Shown: in pieces, positions 1-13,078 of the stretch | How positions within the stretch are numbered: position 1 is the stretch's first letter | How the letters are laid out: the number at the start of each line of letters is the position of its first letter | Assembly: GCF_000143535.2 (NCBI RefSeq) | Contig: NC_037315.1 | Location: forward strand, 1,798,001-1,862,000 | DNA length: 64,000 nt | Direction of reading: 5' to 3' | Origin: Botrytis cinerea B05.10 | Taxonomy: Eukaryota > Ascomycota > Leotiomycetes > Helotiales > Sclerotiniaceae | Notes under the pieces: generated by a model | Seen by the model: the letters and a program-made list of their open reading frames with translations, nothing else | Told to the model about the DNA's origin: nothing | Databases searched by the model: none | Position numbers and translations under genes: made by a program

Positions 1-3000
1 TGACTTGAAGTCAGGGTTTTCTGAGAAGGAAGTACCATCTCTCCCGCTTCAGAAACATAAATCGTCGACAATACAACGTCCTAAAATTGATAAGATAATA
101 CAATCCCATTATAACGGCGATGGAATCATGGGAGGAATACATTCTGTCAATTTTACGATAACCCCTGGGCAAGCTGGACCTACTACAAAAGTGCCCATGC
201 CTCTTTTCAGTTGGGTGTGAGTGTCTTGATACCTATTTCAAGATGATTACTAATGCTTCAAGTCAATTCGAAGATTCAACAATGGATTTTGAGAGCTTCC
301 AGGTACGTTTCTTGGCAAATTGCAAAGGTAAACCGTTATATGACTGATGGGTTTTTCTAGAGTGGCATAATGAATCTTGATGGACTGAAAGAAAGTGAAA
401 GACTTGGTATTTCTAGGCTACTAGACCTCGTGAAAAGAAGATACCATAAAACATTGCAGGTTTCCAGCCGCGCTAAAGTAGGGCATATGATTCCAAAGGT
501 TCTACAAGAATCGCTCCGCGATGAAACTCCATCCACGTCATTAAAACCAAGGAAACTTACATGGCTTTGTCTACCGTACTTTTCTCTGCAAAAATACACT
601 TCTTCAAATGTAAAGTCTTCATCCCACCCCCCAAGGACACTCTTACAAGCACGACAATCTATGACACCGAAGGAGCGTGACTTGAAGCAAGCCGTATGCC
701 ACCTACCAGACACACCAGCAGGATCTTGCTTTCATATCGGCCAGGCTTGGTTTCTCATCCTAGACGACTGTAAATAGAGCCAGCTTGATTTTATTTGAGT
801 CGTATGAAACTGACTCGACTTCTAGCTTCCATAATATCGTGTTCTGGATTATCTACAGCGCAAATGAGCAAAGACTCCATTTCAAAGACTCCATTTCGAA
901 ATGACAACGCCAGTTCACTGATGCATACGCTTAACGTGTCTGACTCAGGCTCTGCATTATGGTCATTCCCAATTGGAGAGTGTGCGACATGGATTGTGAG
1001 AATGCTCTATTATGTTCTCATACTTGCTGGTATGATAGCTAATTGCATCTTAGGACTTTATAAAGCATTTCTTCGAGATTTGGCCACTTAGATTTGAATT
1101 TTCGTATGATGGTCACGTAATCGCACCGAAGGATTGGCCAAGGATACTCAAACGAGCCAAAAACTCAAAGGTTTGCCTTGATTTTCGACTAAGGTAAGGT
1201 CTTTAGAGGTGTAATATATTTGGTTATTGTTGACACGTGTCAGCTCAAAGTCAAAAATGCCTCCAGCTGGGGTTCTGATAGCACCGAGTGATTCAATTGG
1301 AGGCTTTGGCCAGAAAGGAAGCCAAAATTCTGAAAAAGATGGTGCCTCCCACCAACCGGACTTGAAAACACCAAAGGAAGGTGTCAATACGAAAGCATCA
1401 TATTCTAAATCTGTTGACGCCTCGACAGCAGCAGAAATAGCCTATTCGGATGAATTCCACCTTTTCAACTGGATGAACACACAAATTGACGTATCAGTTA
1501 CTCCAAGTCTCACCAGAAGCTCGACAACCCGTGATGTTGCGAGTATCAATGAAACTTTGCTACATGACGATCTGCAGGAAATCAACGACTACCTCTTGCA
1601 GAAAACCAATATCAACGAAAAATTTGCGTACAAAGCTAGCCCAAGGCATTCAAGAAAACAGTTTTATGATATTTTGTTTGAAGTTGAAAGCAAAATCCAG
1701 GCGGACCAATCGCTTCAGACAACATATGGATTACAGGTGGAACTTGCCAATGCTGCGGAGGTCCTATTTAGGTTCTTTCTATCCCCACAGGATTCCGGTC
1801 CTACCACTGAAGAATTTTGGGGTCCATTATATGAGATAATCGTAGTGAGTTTCCCGCTTGTCAACTGATTTTAACCCAGGCTAATTATCAGGCAATGCTT
1901 CCGTATGGTCTGATTCAAGCAGATGGGTCTCTAGAGAATGATAATTCAAAATTTGGGCCGCAGAGGTTTTCTGATAGACCTTGGATTGTAGATACGAGAG
2001 ATGTCAGACAAATTATTGACTGGATGACGTTCATTGGAAAGCGCATAGAAGTTTTCAAAGAACTTCTGTCTGAAGTTCCAATTCTGGAGCGCTGCGAAAT
2101 CGATATCTCTGAGAAGCTGCCTCGAGCATGGTTACATGTGCTCATGGCTCTCGCTTTTACAAAGGATATGGCGTCTTCCTGGTACTCACACATGAATCTA
2201 TGTCTAGACCTCATGAGCGAAGGTATGGAGGAAACTCTCCAGACACTATCGAAATACAAGCTTTCGGAATATGTTGTTTTTTCACCTTTCGATTTGGCCT
2301 CTCTCATAACCTTTCAGCTTTCGCAAGATTTAACGGGCTCTTGTCCAGACATCTGTGTGACATATGTTGACTACATGATATCCCTCGTAAGTGTTCCGGG
2401 ATGAGCAGTTATTGTACCATCTAACAAGCCACCAGGAACTTGATATCGATGCCGATCCAATCAATAGAGAGCACCAAGGCAGAATTACTGACTTAAAACA
2501 AGAAATTTCAGTCATTCTAGAAACCCTAGAAATTCAAAGAGAAGTCATAAACAACGCTTTGCACGCTCAATCAAGGTCAAATTTCCAGAATGCCAGGTTG
2601 AATCGAGTTGTTCCTGAACCTAAATATGAGTATAAACTACCAACATTTTTTGAATCTCGTAATACATATCACCGGAATCACGAGCGATCGGTCTATCATG
2701 GCGACAACTACGGAGGTTTCGAAATCATGAATACAGGTCCTGCAATTAATCAGTCGGCTCGCGATGATACCCGTGGAGTGCAAGGTCTTCTATTTCGAGA
2801 AAGCCTGGCACTTATCGATGAGCGTATCGAAGTATTCCGTGATATCAATGGTCGCGCTATGTACCTCGAGGATTGGGTAACATTCTCCCTTGCATTCGCG
2901 AGTTCCTGTAATACAAAGGCAACCACTAATTTGATGACATAGAATCTTCGAAGTATTGATACAAATAAAGATAGACAAGAAAATGCCGTCTACGCATTCA

Positions 3001-3395
3001 CAATCGTAACGATTATCTTCCTGCCACTAAGCACTGTCGCTTCCATTCTTGGTATGAACACCAATGATGTGCGTAATATGGAAGTCACGCAATGGTTATT
3101 TTGGGCAATTGCTATTCCCATGACGATAATCATCATAGTTTTGGTGTTAATATGGTCCGACGAATGGTACAATTTCTGGGCCGGATTTAAAAATCTATGG
3201 GGAAAGAAGACAAAACGGAGACACGCACTTTTACCAGATGAATATCCTAGGGTAGAACCAAAATCCGGATTTGCTTTTGCGCCGACAGCAAGAGCAAGTG
3301 GGATTTATCCCGGGCATTACCCTCCACCATCTAGACCTTTTCTAAGATCGAGAAAGTCGCGTACCATGTTTGATGACGTATCTTTGCCGTATTAA
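1..3395 (+). CDS. CorA-like Mg2+/divalent cation transporter, 5' end outside window
   Basis: A multi-exon gene already open at the left edge. My in-phase exon model is <1-216, 263-302, 361-769, 826-995, 1054-1170, 1251-1844, 1892-2386, 2436-2876 and 2943-3395. The last exon has the CorA hallmark: a hydrophobic helix ending in Gly-Met-Asn (GMN at about 3050-3058), a short loop, a second hydrophobic helix (about 3090-3155) and a charged tail. The GMN loop is the pore-mouth selectivity motif of CorA channels, so the product should sit in a membrane with a large soluble N-terminal part. The middle exons carry the Trp/Leu-rich blocks usual in fungal CorA-like proteins. Every junction in this model keeps the frame. 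It could transport metals other than Mg2+, and many fungal members are uncharacterised. The family call is strong; the substrate is not. Confidence 0.85.
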
Positions 3396-3964
3396 CAAGT
3401 TGTTATACTTGAAATTACCTATCAATTATTTGTTTTATATATCGTGTCTGACCTATCATTTCGTCGTGTTGACGACTCTTTATCTTCATCAGAGTATCCG
3501 AGATTTCAGACTGCCATCCGATTTGATAGTCCTAGGTTTCAAAACATTGTTAATCTTTTGACGTCTCTGAAGTATTTTAAGTCAAATCCCTCATTTTTGA
3601 GCTGCAGAAGTCCTAGCAGTGATACAAGCATTTTCACTGTACTTTTTTATGCAAGATTGAATTTTGTCTTCCTTCTTCAATTTCTTCATTGATTATTCTA
3701 GATTCGACTTATAGGTATTCCCAGCTACATTGCTGGCCCTGATCTCTATGTCTTTTCCTGCCTATGCGGAGACACCGTAATTTCGTAACATATCCTACTG
3801 AACGCCGTTTTCCCAAAAATCCCGAAGTTGCTTTGCAACGCCGTGCGTAAGCATACTTCCAATTCCCAGCCCAGCTCGAAACACCATAAAATACATCCAA
3901 AATTGTATCCACACGAAGCAGAATAATGCCCATAAATTCCATATCAAACCATCATTTTCCATCA
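3396..3964. other. intergenic, convergent 3' ends
   Basis: This lies between the stop of the CorA-like gene (+) and the stop of the mannosyltransferase gene (-). It holds only short open frames with no family resemblance. It should contain both polyadenylation regions, but I see no site I can place precisely. Confidence 0.5.
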
Positions 3965-5601
3965 TTACTCTTCCTTTTTGTCCTTTGTCGCCGCCTGTTT
4001 ATTGACTCCAAACATCTTCCTAATTTCCTCTTCCGCCTCCCTCGCCACAATACCTCCCCAATGTCCCATCAATCCCTCACAAACCTCCTCAGTCCAATTG
4101 ACCAAACTTTCTCCACCCTGACACCCCACCCAGAGAAGTTCCTCCCAAACCGTCTTTTCTAGATCCTGTCCTTTAAACGTCTTCATGGTACTTTCCTTAT
4201 TACCCCACATTCTACTTCCCTTGTTTTTAGCTATCCAACTGATCATTTCAACCGGTGACAACTTAATAAGATTATGATGCATAAACACTACTTCGGCATC
4301 AACATCTTTTCTCCAAACTGGATGTTCTTTCTTCTCCTTTTCTTCTTGAAGATATGTAGAATAATCATCACTGGGATTATGTTGCATCATACTAGAGCCT
4401 CTAAATCCGTCGGCGGTATGATGCCCAATGACTCCGTTTCGCTGCCTTACTTGATAGTAGTCCTTTTCGAGGGCAATGGCGGCGTACAACCAGGTTTCTT
4501 TGTCGCCCTCACCGGCATCGCATTGAGTTAATAGAGGGTAATAAAATGAGGGACCAAAAATATTGTAGTATAGGACCAGAAGAAGGACATCGCTATGTGT
4601 GCGCTTGGACATGATTACTTGACCAGATTCAGTGGTACCGAGGGAGAGGAGAGAAGGCGTAGGAAGTTCGAGGACTCGGAAATAGTGGGGAGATGTGGTC
4701 GCCCACCAGAAGTCGGGCCACTATATGGTTGTTAGCAAGTGTCATTTTTAAAGAAATATCTGAGGGGGAAAAAATTGCCCACCAGAACATAGCCATTGTC
4801 TTTGAAGACTGGTGCCTTAAACCACTCAACCGGATCGACAATCGGGAAGTTATCCGCATCCAAAAATAACACGTCCTCAAATGAACTCAAAATAACAGCA
4901 AATATCTTATACTGATATTTGGAAATAGTGAGGCCTTCGTATTTTGGAATCATAACACAGCGCGCATTAAGTGACGGTAGCACTACTTCACAGGTATGTT
5001 CATTGTAGTCCTCTGGGTTCGGCATGAAAACTTCCACTGGTAATGTAGAATTTGTCCTGCGAAGCATGCGCAGTGAGACAAGTAATGCGCCGGTAAATCT
5101 CCCGCCTGCTACAGTTACGATCCCTTGGGTACCAGATTTATATGGAACTAGGTGAGTCGAGGTTCGGATTACTTCTACCGCAGATTTATGTGCGAGTTTT
5201 GCGGCTTCGACTTGTTCGTCAGATACTGGTGTGACATCCCGACGCTCTGTATCATTTGTGACTTGTTCGATTCCAAGGGTTTTGCCTACACATGCGGCAC
5301 TTTCGGTAAGTTTTGGTGGTGCGGCTTCATGCAACCTGCGGACTATATCTGCTATGCTTATTTCAACTATCGCGGTATTGATAGCGTTATTGATTGGAAT
5401 GTTGAGATTTGCAGAATCATTCGGGTTATTGTGAGTAGTATGGGTGGTACTGATAGTGAAGCTAGTGAGGGGCTCTTGGAGGAAGACAGGAGTTTCTAAA
5501 GACCATAATTGATCTCGGAAAGAAAGATATGAAACGAAGATAACAATAATGATTATGGTAATCTTTTTAGATAGAGAACTGGCCAACATCTTGAAGATCA
5601 A
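3965..5601 (-). CDS. MNN2/MNN5-type alpha-1,2-mannosyltransferase (GT71-like), Golgi type II membrane protein
   Basis: Two exons on the minus strand, 5601-4783 and 4720-3965, joined across a 62-nt intron (4721-4782), give about 524 aa. The N-terminus has a short cytoplasmic stretch, then one hydrophobic anchor (about residues 13-27), as expected of a Golgi type II glycosyltransferase. The catalytic region starts near residue 165 with a block on regaining a mannosyl substrate (GIVTVAGGRF) and contains LFLDADNFP, whose DAD (residues 248-250) is the metal and nucleotide-sugar binding DXD motif. The downstream half has TQCDAGEGDKET and the late EVVFMHHNL block seen in Mannosyl_trans3 proteins. 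The family adds alpha-1,2-mannose branches to N-glycan outer chains and wall mannan. The intron lies just after the DXD region, and its removal keeps the frame. The exact linkage made is not shown by sequence. Confidence 0.9.
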
Positions 5602-8600
5602 ATGACGCCGTTGTGATAGATGCGAATGTACACCGAGAAAAAAAATTACATTACCAGAAAAAAAGTAGGAATGGGGGGTGAGTAGGAATTTTGTACATAT
5701 CAGCAGTTAATCATAGAATGGAGGAATGTGGATTAAACCAGAGTGAATACTTTAGCCCCATCAACGAGCATGATTAGGGAAGTAATGAACTTCATTAAAT
5801 TGAGTTTAGACTGAAAGAGTCAATGTCCTAGTCAAAAGCTGTTCATACCTATTGTCAGATATGACTAACTGATACGATATTGTATCAAAAAGGAGACATC
5901 AGGAATTTCATTGGCGATATGGGATGAGATAAGGCCAATCAATTTCGACGCCACAGTTCGTGATAATTCATAATAGCACAACTCACCGGCGCCACTAGTT
6001 ATGACCGTTGAAATAAAGTTTTTATAATACCGAGGTTCTGGATGAGATAGAAAGTCGGACGTTAGACCGGGGGCAGAATCATGCTAAGATCAAGAGATGT
6101 ACCAAACAGGGTATACTACGCGACAAACTAAACTGAATACAGCAAATTACTCTCATGCTCTAAAAGTCGAAGCTATTTTACTCGCATGCCCCTTGGATTT
6201 TATTTAAAAATGATAGATTCTAGGTATTTTAGATTAACAATTAAGTTTTTTTTTATTAAAAAAAAGGAAATGAATGTGAAAAAGCGCGTGACCTTCGGCT
6301 GTATTTTTACAAACTGCTGTGGGATCTATATTCCCACAACGGAATCTAGCCATACCATGAAATCCCTTCTTCTGCTATGGAATGCAGCATCCCATTACCA
6401 GAATTCAACTTTCTGAACACGAAATATATCGTAAAATCCAGGGGACATGGGTGTAAAATATGCACCAATTTTGGTGCTCGAGACTAATGGACAGAAAATT
6501 CAAGGGGAGGAGTATAAATTGCCGAGCTATTTATAATTCAACGGCGAATTTAAGCGGTCGATCCTCTAGTGTATCTCTTGGCCAGAAAACTTCGTATTTG
6601 ACATTCTTTCTCATCTCATAATTGGATTCTCATAAAAGCGGGATTTTGTTTTGTGGGGGGGCAGAAGTGCTTGTTTCGATACGAATGGAGCTACATGAGC
6701 GCCACCAGAATTGCACTTGTCGTATTCATTCTTGACACCGTCATAGTCTTAGGGCTACTTAGTCCAACAAAGTCAGCCAAGTCAAAATGATGACGGGCAC
6801 AGTAGTCTTTGGTTGCATGATGATTAAACCATGGTCTGTTGATAACATAGGGCCAGCTCTCGCTTTCCAAATCCGAAAAGAATTATTAGATGACCCAAGT
6901 CTTCACACTGGATCATCACAAGGATGTGCGGGACTCATTAGAAAACAATGTCGGAGTTCATACAAGCCCAAGGGGGAAAATAAGATTCTTACATAACCCA
7001 ATGGGAACCTTGGGAATTGAATTAATAATGATTTCTGAAGGTTACAAAGCAAAGTTTTGAAGGCCAATACCTTTGTAGTACATCGACCTTATCGAGTCAC
7101 TGTTCTCACCGAGTGGAGCGAACATTTCAAATTCTACATAGGATCAAAGGCCTTTATCTCAATGAGGCTTATGTCCTCTTGATACTTGATAATTTGACGT
7201 GAAAGTTTATAAATCGTGGGGAGTTTCAGGACAGATGAACTTTGTATTCATTACGGGCTGTCCGAGCCCCCTTCATCTCAAATGTGCTTTATGCATGTCG
7301 GAAAACGTTAGGCTAAAAAGAACACTGATTGTGAAAATGATGGTATATTCCGATTTCAGTATTTCTACCTCGCAGACACCGAAGTCGAAAGCATGTCTAG
7401 GTACTTTATTACTCCCCTCAGAACATCTTGACAAGCTTTGTGCAGGACGTGATCGGCAAAAGATCGGAGATGTTACTCAACGATCCGTGCTCTAAAACAT
7501 ACAAAATTGCGGCGAGCGTGTACTTGTGCAATCTTGACAGTGTTTGATATGAAAAATCCACAGATAAGAAGTAGTACCGTGGAATATTTGAACAATTTTA
7601 ACAAGATGCTCAAGGGTGAAGAATGGTTGAAATTATACTACTTTCGGTTGCTGAGACTTTTATTGTACCCGCACCGGAAGATGCTACCGCTGGTATTCCC
7701 CTCCCCCTTTCCCTTTCCCTTCCCCCTTCCCCTTTTTTACTTTTGAGAAAAAAACAAAACAAAAAACAATGGTGAATGGAGTCGCTTCCCACCGTTTGAT
7801 ATATCTCAATTTTCGAGAAGAAAGGGAGGTGGTAAGATATGCCCTTTTCTCGAATGCTAATGAGAAAGATGGGAAAGTTTAGTAATTTTCTCTTCTGACA
7901 TGACGAAGACTTTTGCTCCACCTGCAGTCCAGCAAATTCTGCGCAGGTAACTTTTCACATGTCTGCTTCATTTCTTGCCATCAATTTTGGCTCGGCGTTA
8001 TTCCTTCTAGTGAACATCAACACGCGCATGAATAATAGTCGCGATAAAGTTATCCTTTCTGTTATTCTATGAAGTATAAAATCAAAAGTTGTGACAGTAC
8101 TTTGTGAAAAGTGGTCAGACTTCTAATCTTCTCGTTTCTCGTTGGATGTTTGCCAGTTACAGAGATGAGACGAACTTCTATCAGATCAATTCTCCCTACA
8201 CCATCCTATTCTCAAAAGTTGACGTGCGAATTCTCCCCGCCATCTAAAAGGCATCCCAGGCTGTTATGAATTTACTCATTTGAGAATTGCATTTTGTTTA
8301 CATGTACGCCAGTGTTATTTCAGATTTCCAGAATCAGGCACAGTGTTTCCAATAATTCAGAACGCAGTCCATTCTAAGATGCTAGTCTTGAGGTTCTGAG
8401 GAGGTTATTATCGATTTCACAAATCCATTATCTTTGAAAACTTCAACAATTGGGATTATTTCAACATCTAAAACACTATCTATATTTAGAAGGAAGTGAA
8501 TATTCTAAAGCTTCTGATTGCCAAACTACAGTCAGGAACATTGAACCCTCTGATCAGACACAGTCTAGAGATTTTGTATGTTAAAGATTCGTTCAAAATC

Positions 8601-8610
8601 ACCCCACATT
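5602..8610. other. gene-poor intergenic region
   Basis: About 3 kb without a gene I can support. The longest open frame (7199-7495, 98 codons) has no recognisable motif and an unconvincing composition. The part next to 5601 must hold the promoter of the mannosyltransferase gene. A pyrimidine-rich run lies at 7697-7736. No transposon ends or long repeats were noticed. Confidence 0.5.
7697..7736. repeat. C/T-rich low-complexity tract
   Basis: A nearly uninterrupted run of CCCTTT-like units on the plus strand inside a non-coding region. Such tracts are common in fungal intergenic DNA and may be a promoter CT-block or simply slippage-derived. No neighbouring start codon fits it. Confidence 0.6.
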
Positions 8611-9141
8611 TCATGGACTTCTCCCTCCTCGCTTTGGTTGCGGGAATATACCCTTTAAACCGTAAAGTCCTCCTGCAACAGGAGGTGGAATAATAATTCT
8701 AAGCGGATGTCGAGGTTGAACCGGTTGCGGCTGGGTAGGCTGTGGCTGGATAGGCTGCGGTTTGATCGGCTGCGGTTTGATAGGTTGGGATTGAATAGGT
8801 TGAGTCTGAGGTGGCTGGCGAAGACAATCATGTTGAGATGGCTGTGAGGGTTTTCGATCTCCTGACAGGTTAGCTTGTCTTTCACCAGTATTGCGTACAA
8901 CAGGTGAAGGCATCCCAAGCGAAATATGGCCAGCTCGGGCCCCAGGTGTTCCTTTCCGATATGGGGGGATGACAGGCAGAGGGACTGAGGGGTGAGCTCT
9001 ATTAGAATGGCGCGAAGTGTGTTGGCTAGAACGGGTCCATTCCTTTCCTCGATTCCTCCGGTAATATAGGCCCGCAATTATACAGACGGTACCTACAACC
9101 ACAACCACAAGAATGATACCAATTGTCGTAGATGATGGCAT
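8611..9141 (-). CDS. hypothetical single-pass membrane protein with Pro/Gln repeats
   Basis: A 176-codon single-exon frame. Residues 7-26 form a strong hydrophobic helix (IGIILVVVVVGTVCIIAGLY) followed at once by a basic stop-transfer cluster (YYRRNRGK), so the protein is probably membrane anchored with its long tail in the cytoplasm. The tail is Pro-, Gln- and Ser-rich, and about residues 117-145 repeat a five-residue unit of the type QPIKP six or so times. No catalytic domain is visible. The overlapping frame on the same strand is a shadow. The start is the first ATG before the hydrophobic helix. It resembles the membrane-proximal half of fungal proteins with a single helix and a variable tail, and a lost upstream ectodomain exon is possible. 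Function unknown. Confidence 0.55.
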   Translation of the reverse strand: MPSSTTIGIILVVVVVGTVCIIAGLYYRRNRGKEWTRSSQHTSRHSNRAHPSVPLPVIPPYRKGTPGARAGHISLGMPSPVVRNTGERQANLSGDRKPSQPSQHDCLRQPPQTQPIQSQPIKPQPIKPQPIQPQPTQPQPVQPRHPLRIIIPPPVAGGLYGLKGIFPQPKRGGRSP

Positions 9142-10137
9142 GATGTAAAAGCTATTTCCCCCCTGGACTATTTGATTGATGATGGGAAACTTGATCTGTT
9201 ATATATATGTATACAGCACATCACAATGAGTCTGACAATGAACTGCCCATCTCCATTTATATTACATCGCTTTTGGGTCCATGAAGTGTTCATGCGATAA
9301 CCAGAGAATTGCGTCTTGTGAAAAAAGCTTTCAAATTCTTGTGTTACTTGGTCTCTATGGTTAGGTAGCACATAAAGATTCATATTTCGTTGGCTTGTAG
9401 ACAACATTGCCAACAAACACTTAATCATCTTCATCTGATCCAGCTCTGACAGAAAGAGAACATGCCCCGTCGAACGTCCCTAGAGCGTAACATGTTCATA
9501 ATTCTCCTTAGATTTTAGGAAAGTTGCCTAGATTATAGACTCAGAAAATCAAACGGTTTATCAATACACAGTTTATCCTTTCCTCCCGTCAGTAGACAAT
9601 TCTCAACTCAATCTCGTCTGCATGTAAACCTTTTAACATTCTCATAATTCTTATCAAATGCAGTCTCTTTTTTATAAAAGAAGCTATATAAAATTAAAAA
9701 GATAGAAATAGATACATAGAATAAGAAATTTACAAGGCAGTAAGTCAATTCGTTGATTAGATTATGAAGACCAGGAGATTTCAAATATAACACGACTGAA
9801 GTAGTTGATATAATCCACCAGTAGGCGTACGGACTGACGGGACACTGCAGAAATTGACTTGGAAAGATCTCGTGAAACATTGATTTCTATGTCTCAAAAA
9901 TTGTCACGATAATCTATTAGAGATTAGTTAATGAACATATAGATTCTAATATCAAACAATCGAAGAATGAAATAATAAATGTTTTTCGAAAGTTGAGGAG
10001 TGCCCCATCAATTCACACAACCACTGGTGGTCACAGATCGAAGACAACCAATCAAAATCAATCAAAATCGCTCTAATTATTATTCATCAAAACATTTAAG
10101 CTTAAATCACTTTGTTTGATTCTCGAACTCATTCGAA
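9142..10137. other. intergenic
   Basis: An AT-rich stretch between the small membrane protein (-) and the possible gene at 10138 (+), so it would contain two divergent promoters. Open frames here are short and rich in rare combinations; none has a family signature. Confidence 0.45.
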
Positions 10138-10662
10138 ATGTCGAATTATCATAAGCCAATTCCCGGAATTCTTTCACTGTTACTTGTAGTACCTGGCTGG
10201 TACTTCATACTAACGAAGCGTTTCGTGCCAACCCCACAACCACTAAGCCCTTCATCTAGAGCAGACTGGTTCTTGATCCCCATATTTTCCCCTCTCAATG
10301 CGAAGCTTAATCGTAGCAATTCCGATGTAATTCCTCCGAATTGTTTTCGAAAGACATATAACTCTCTGGCGGATTATATAATGACGGAAGATCTTCATCG
10401 ATCATCCAAGACAACTTTCTGTCAAACATGTCCATGTCTCAAATGTTTTTTTGCAGAATTAAAAATGCGTAATTCCTCTGGATATCAGAGATCCGAAAGA
10501 AAATATGGCAGTTCGAGGGTGAGAGATTGGACTGGCATTGCATTGGCAGAAGATCATGACGCACCAATGCACAGCAGACAGTGGAGATCTTGTCGGCTTA
10601 GATTCAAGGCTAGTGTGGCCTTGAAAATACCAAACTTTGAAGATCCTCGATTTAAGGTATGA
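10138..10662 (+). CDS. possible hypothetical protein, N-terminal hydrophobic segment
   Basis: An ATG-initiated frame of 174 codons. Residues 9-25 are hydrophobic and could act as a signal anchor. The rest is basic and has a Cys cluster (CQTCPCLKC, about residues 97-105) that could bind a metal or be palmitoylated. The frame stops inside a good donor (AAG|GTATGA at 10657). Splicing to an acceptor ending at 10691 would replace the last two residues with about 13 others and a stop near 10733. No homologous family is recognised. The frame length, the donor at its end and the upstream AT-rich leader favour a real gene, but the composition is only moderately protein-like. Confidence 0.4.
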   Translation: MSNYHKPIPGILSLLLVVPGWYFILTKRFVPTPQPLSPSSRADWFLIPIFSPLNAKLNRSNSDVIPPNCFRKTYNSLADYIMTEDLHRSSKTTFCQTCPCLKCFFAELKMRNSSGYQRSERKYGSSRVRDWTGIALAEDHDAPMHSRQWRSCRLRFKASVALKIPNFEDPRFKV

Positions 10663-10734
10663 TAGTGACCAGCCACCAGCTTTCCTCGTAGTTCGAGATT
10701 ACAATAGGAAATGATAGTCAACACTTTGGATAAG

Positions 10735-11387
10735 GAATTGCCAATATCGAGTGATAGGAAATATAATAAGGTTGTCTAAGACAGACTATAGTCATGGTTA
10801 TAGGTATGAGCTAAATCGACTAACGTTAGTAATTTTTTTTGTCAGCAATGACGGCACAACAAACACACGCTCTTTTCAATATTCGATATCAATCCAGTCA
10901 ATTGTTATTCAAATCCAAAAATTGGATATGTATAGTATGTGTAATCTACCATTCATATCTTGGTTTAAAATGATAGAATGAAGCGGCAATGTAAGTGTTC
11001 TCAATGTATCAAACCATTCGAGTGATTACCTGTGCCGCTTCTTTCGTCCACAAAGAGTATGAATCGTGGGAGTAGCCGCATGTTATCGAACCTTATTAGT
11101 AGATGATTGCTGCTTTTAGTTATAGCTTAGATCATATTGCTTTGGCCTCTCCTTTCATTGGCCCCATTGTTACGGATTCTATGGGTATGGGGACGGCAGG
11201 TCCTGAAGATCTTAGATAGTCGATCTCAAGCATCATAGCTTATTCTAGTCAAACTTAGAGTCAATGTTTACTAGTTGACCTGAGATCTAGAGTCTGAGTA
11301 TGTTATTGTCTAGATTTCAATTCACCGCTTTCTCGCTGCTTTCTATTCGAATAGACACAATACGCAGAGCAGCTTATCTTGTAAAGA
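10735..11387. other. intergenic, upstream of MFS permease
   Basis: About 650 bp that should include the promoter of the permease starting at 11388. The last 100 bp are C/T-rich on the plus strand, as is common just before fungal start codons. No gene seen. Confidence 0.45.
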
Positions 11388-13078
11388 ATGGCTTCAAATA
11401 ATCTGCCCAGGGCCTTTGGGAACGGCGACGATGAGAAAGAAGTCGTGGGTCTTCATGAAAATGTCCCGTCTCCCGATCCACTACCCCTCGATCCAGATGC
11501 TCATTTAAGCGACGAAGAAAAGGCTGCCATTGTAAGATGATGAGCTTCATGGAATTTCGATGATATACTGATATGCTGTGCAGGATCGTAAGCTGGTACG
11601 AAAACTCGATTGGACTTTGATACCATGGGTAAGTGATCTTCAAATCTCCAGAATTTCTGCCGTCTAACTTCGACAGCTCTGTGTTCTATACCTGCTCGCC
11701 TTCCTTGACCGTTCAAACATTGGAAACGCAAAGATTGACGGTTTGCAAAAAGACTTGAATAACATGTCGACTGGTGATTACAATGCCGCGCTATCCATAT
11801 TCTTCGTCGCGTATGCATTATTTGAGCCTGTTACGAACGTGATGCTCAAAAGATTTCGTCCATCGATATTCGTGCCAATCATCATGTAAGTACTTCGGTA
11901 TTATGCATACTGGGTATCAAAATCCCACCGTGAAAAAAGTTAGACACTGATAGCGTTACAGAATTGCATGGGGCTTGTGCATGACATTCATGGGATTCGT
12001 CACGAACTGGTCCGGATTGATGGCTGCACGATTTTTTCTTGGCCTCGCCGAGGCAGGTTTATTTCCCGGTATCAGTTACTACCTATCTTGCTGGTACAAG
12101 AGATCCGAATTTGGTGTTCGAATTGCAATATTTTTTTCCGCAGCTGCTGTATCTGGCAGTTTTGGTGGATTGCTTGCTGCAGCCATTGTTAAAATGGATG
12201 GTCTTGGTGGGCTCCATGGTTGGGCTTGGATTTTTATCTTGGAAGGAATCGTCACTGTCCTGGCTGGAATCGCTTCATTCTGGTTGGTCTACGATTTCCC
12301 AGAGAAAGCTAGATTCCTCTGTGAAGCCGATCGGAACAGGGTCATCCGTCGTCTGCAAGCCAACAATCAAGCAGCAGGCCATGAAGATTTCAACACAAAG
12401 ATTATCTGGCAGGCATTCAAAGATTACAAGACATGGCTCGCCATGACAATCTATTCTGGTTGTTCTGTCAGCTTGTATGCTTTCTCGCTGTTCCTTCCTA
12501 CAATAATTACTCAGCTTGGCTATACAACAACCAGAGCTCAACTTCTCTCCGTCCCACCTTATGTAGCAGCAGCTATCTTGACGGTCGTGATTGGATTCCT
12601 CGCTGATCGTACGGCTCAACGAGGATTGTTTAATATTATTATGTCTTCCTTTGCTATCGCCGGTTTCGCTATGCTACTAGGTAGCGAGCAACCAGGCGTT
12701 AAATACGCGGGAACTTTCCTCGGTGCTCTCGGTATCTATCCTTGCGTAGCCAACACCATCTCTTGGATTTCTAACAACATTGAAGGCTCTTATAAGCGAG
12801 GTGTTGTTCTAGGGATGATGATTGGATGGGGTAATATTTGTGGCATCATCAGCTCGAACATCTATTTCCAAAAGCCTAGATATGTTACCGGCCACGCTGT
12901 TGTTATTTCTTTCTTGAGCGCTTTCTTGCTAGGTGGAAGTATCTTACTACGTTTCTTATTAAAAAGAGAAAATGACAAGAGAATTAGGGGTGAAAGAGAT
13001 GCCTGGGTTGAGGGTCTCAATGACGCTGAGAAGAAGGGTTTGGGAGACAAGAGACCAGACTTCTTGTATACTTTGTGA
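11388..13078 (+). CDS. MFS permease, anion:cation symporter (Dal5/Tna1-like) family
   Basis: Four exons, 11388-11531, 11584-11628, 11677-11885 and 11962-13078, give about 504 aa with all phases matching. The first membrane segment ends in FLDRSNIGNAK, the signature found in the allantoate/nicotinate/phthalate permease family of the major facilitator superfamily. GLAEAGLFPG in helix 4 and the loop PEKARFL before the long central cytoplasmic loop also fit. Twelve hydrophobic segments can be counted. The N-terminus (about 50 residues) is acidic and cytoplasmic. Members import organic anions such as allantoate, ureidosuccinate, nicotinate, pantothenate or biotin precursors with protons. The substrate cannot be told from this sequence. 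There is no pathway gene next to it: downstream is MSH3, about 970 bp away. Confidence 0.92.

Noticed and set aside
7199..7495. 98-codon plus-strand frame in the gene-poor region
   Set aside because: No motif and no supporting splice or promoter context; most likely a chance frame.
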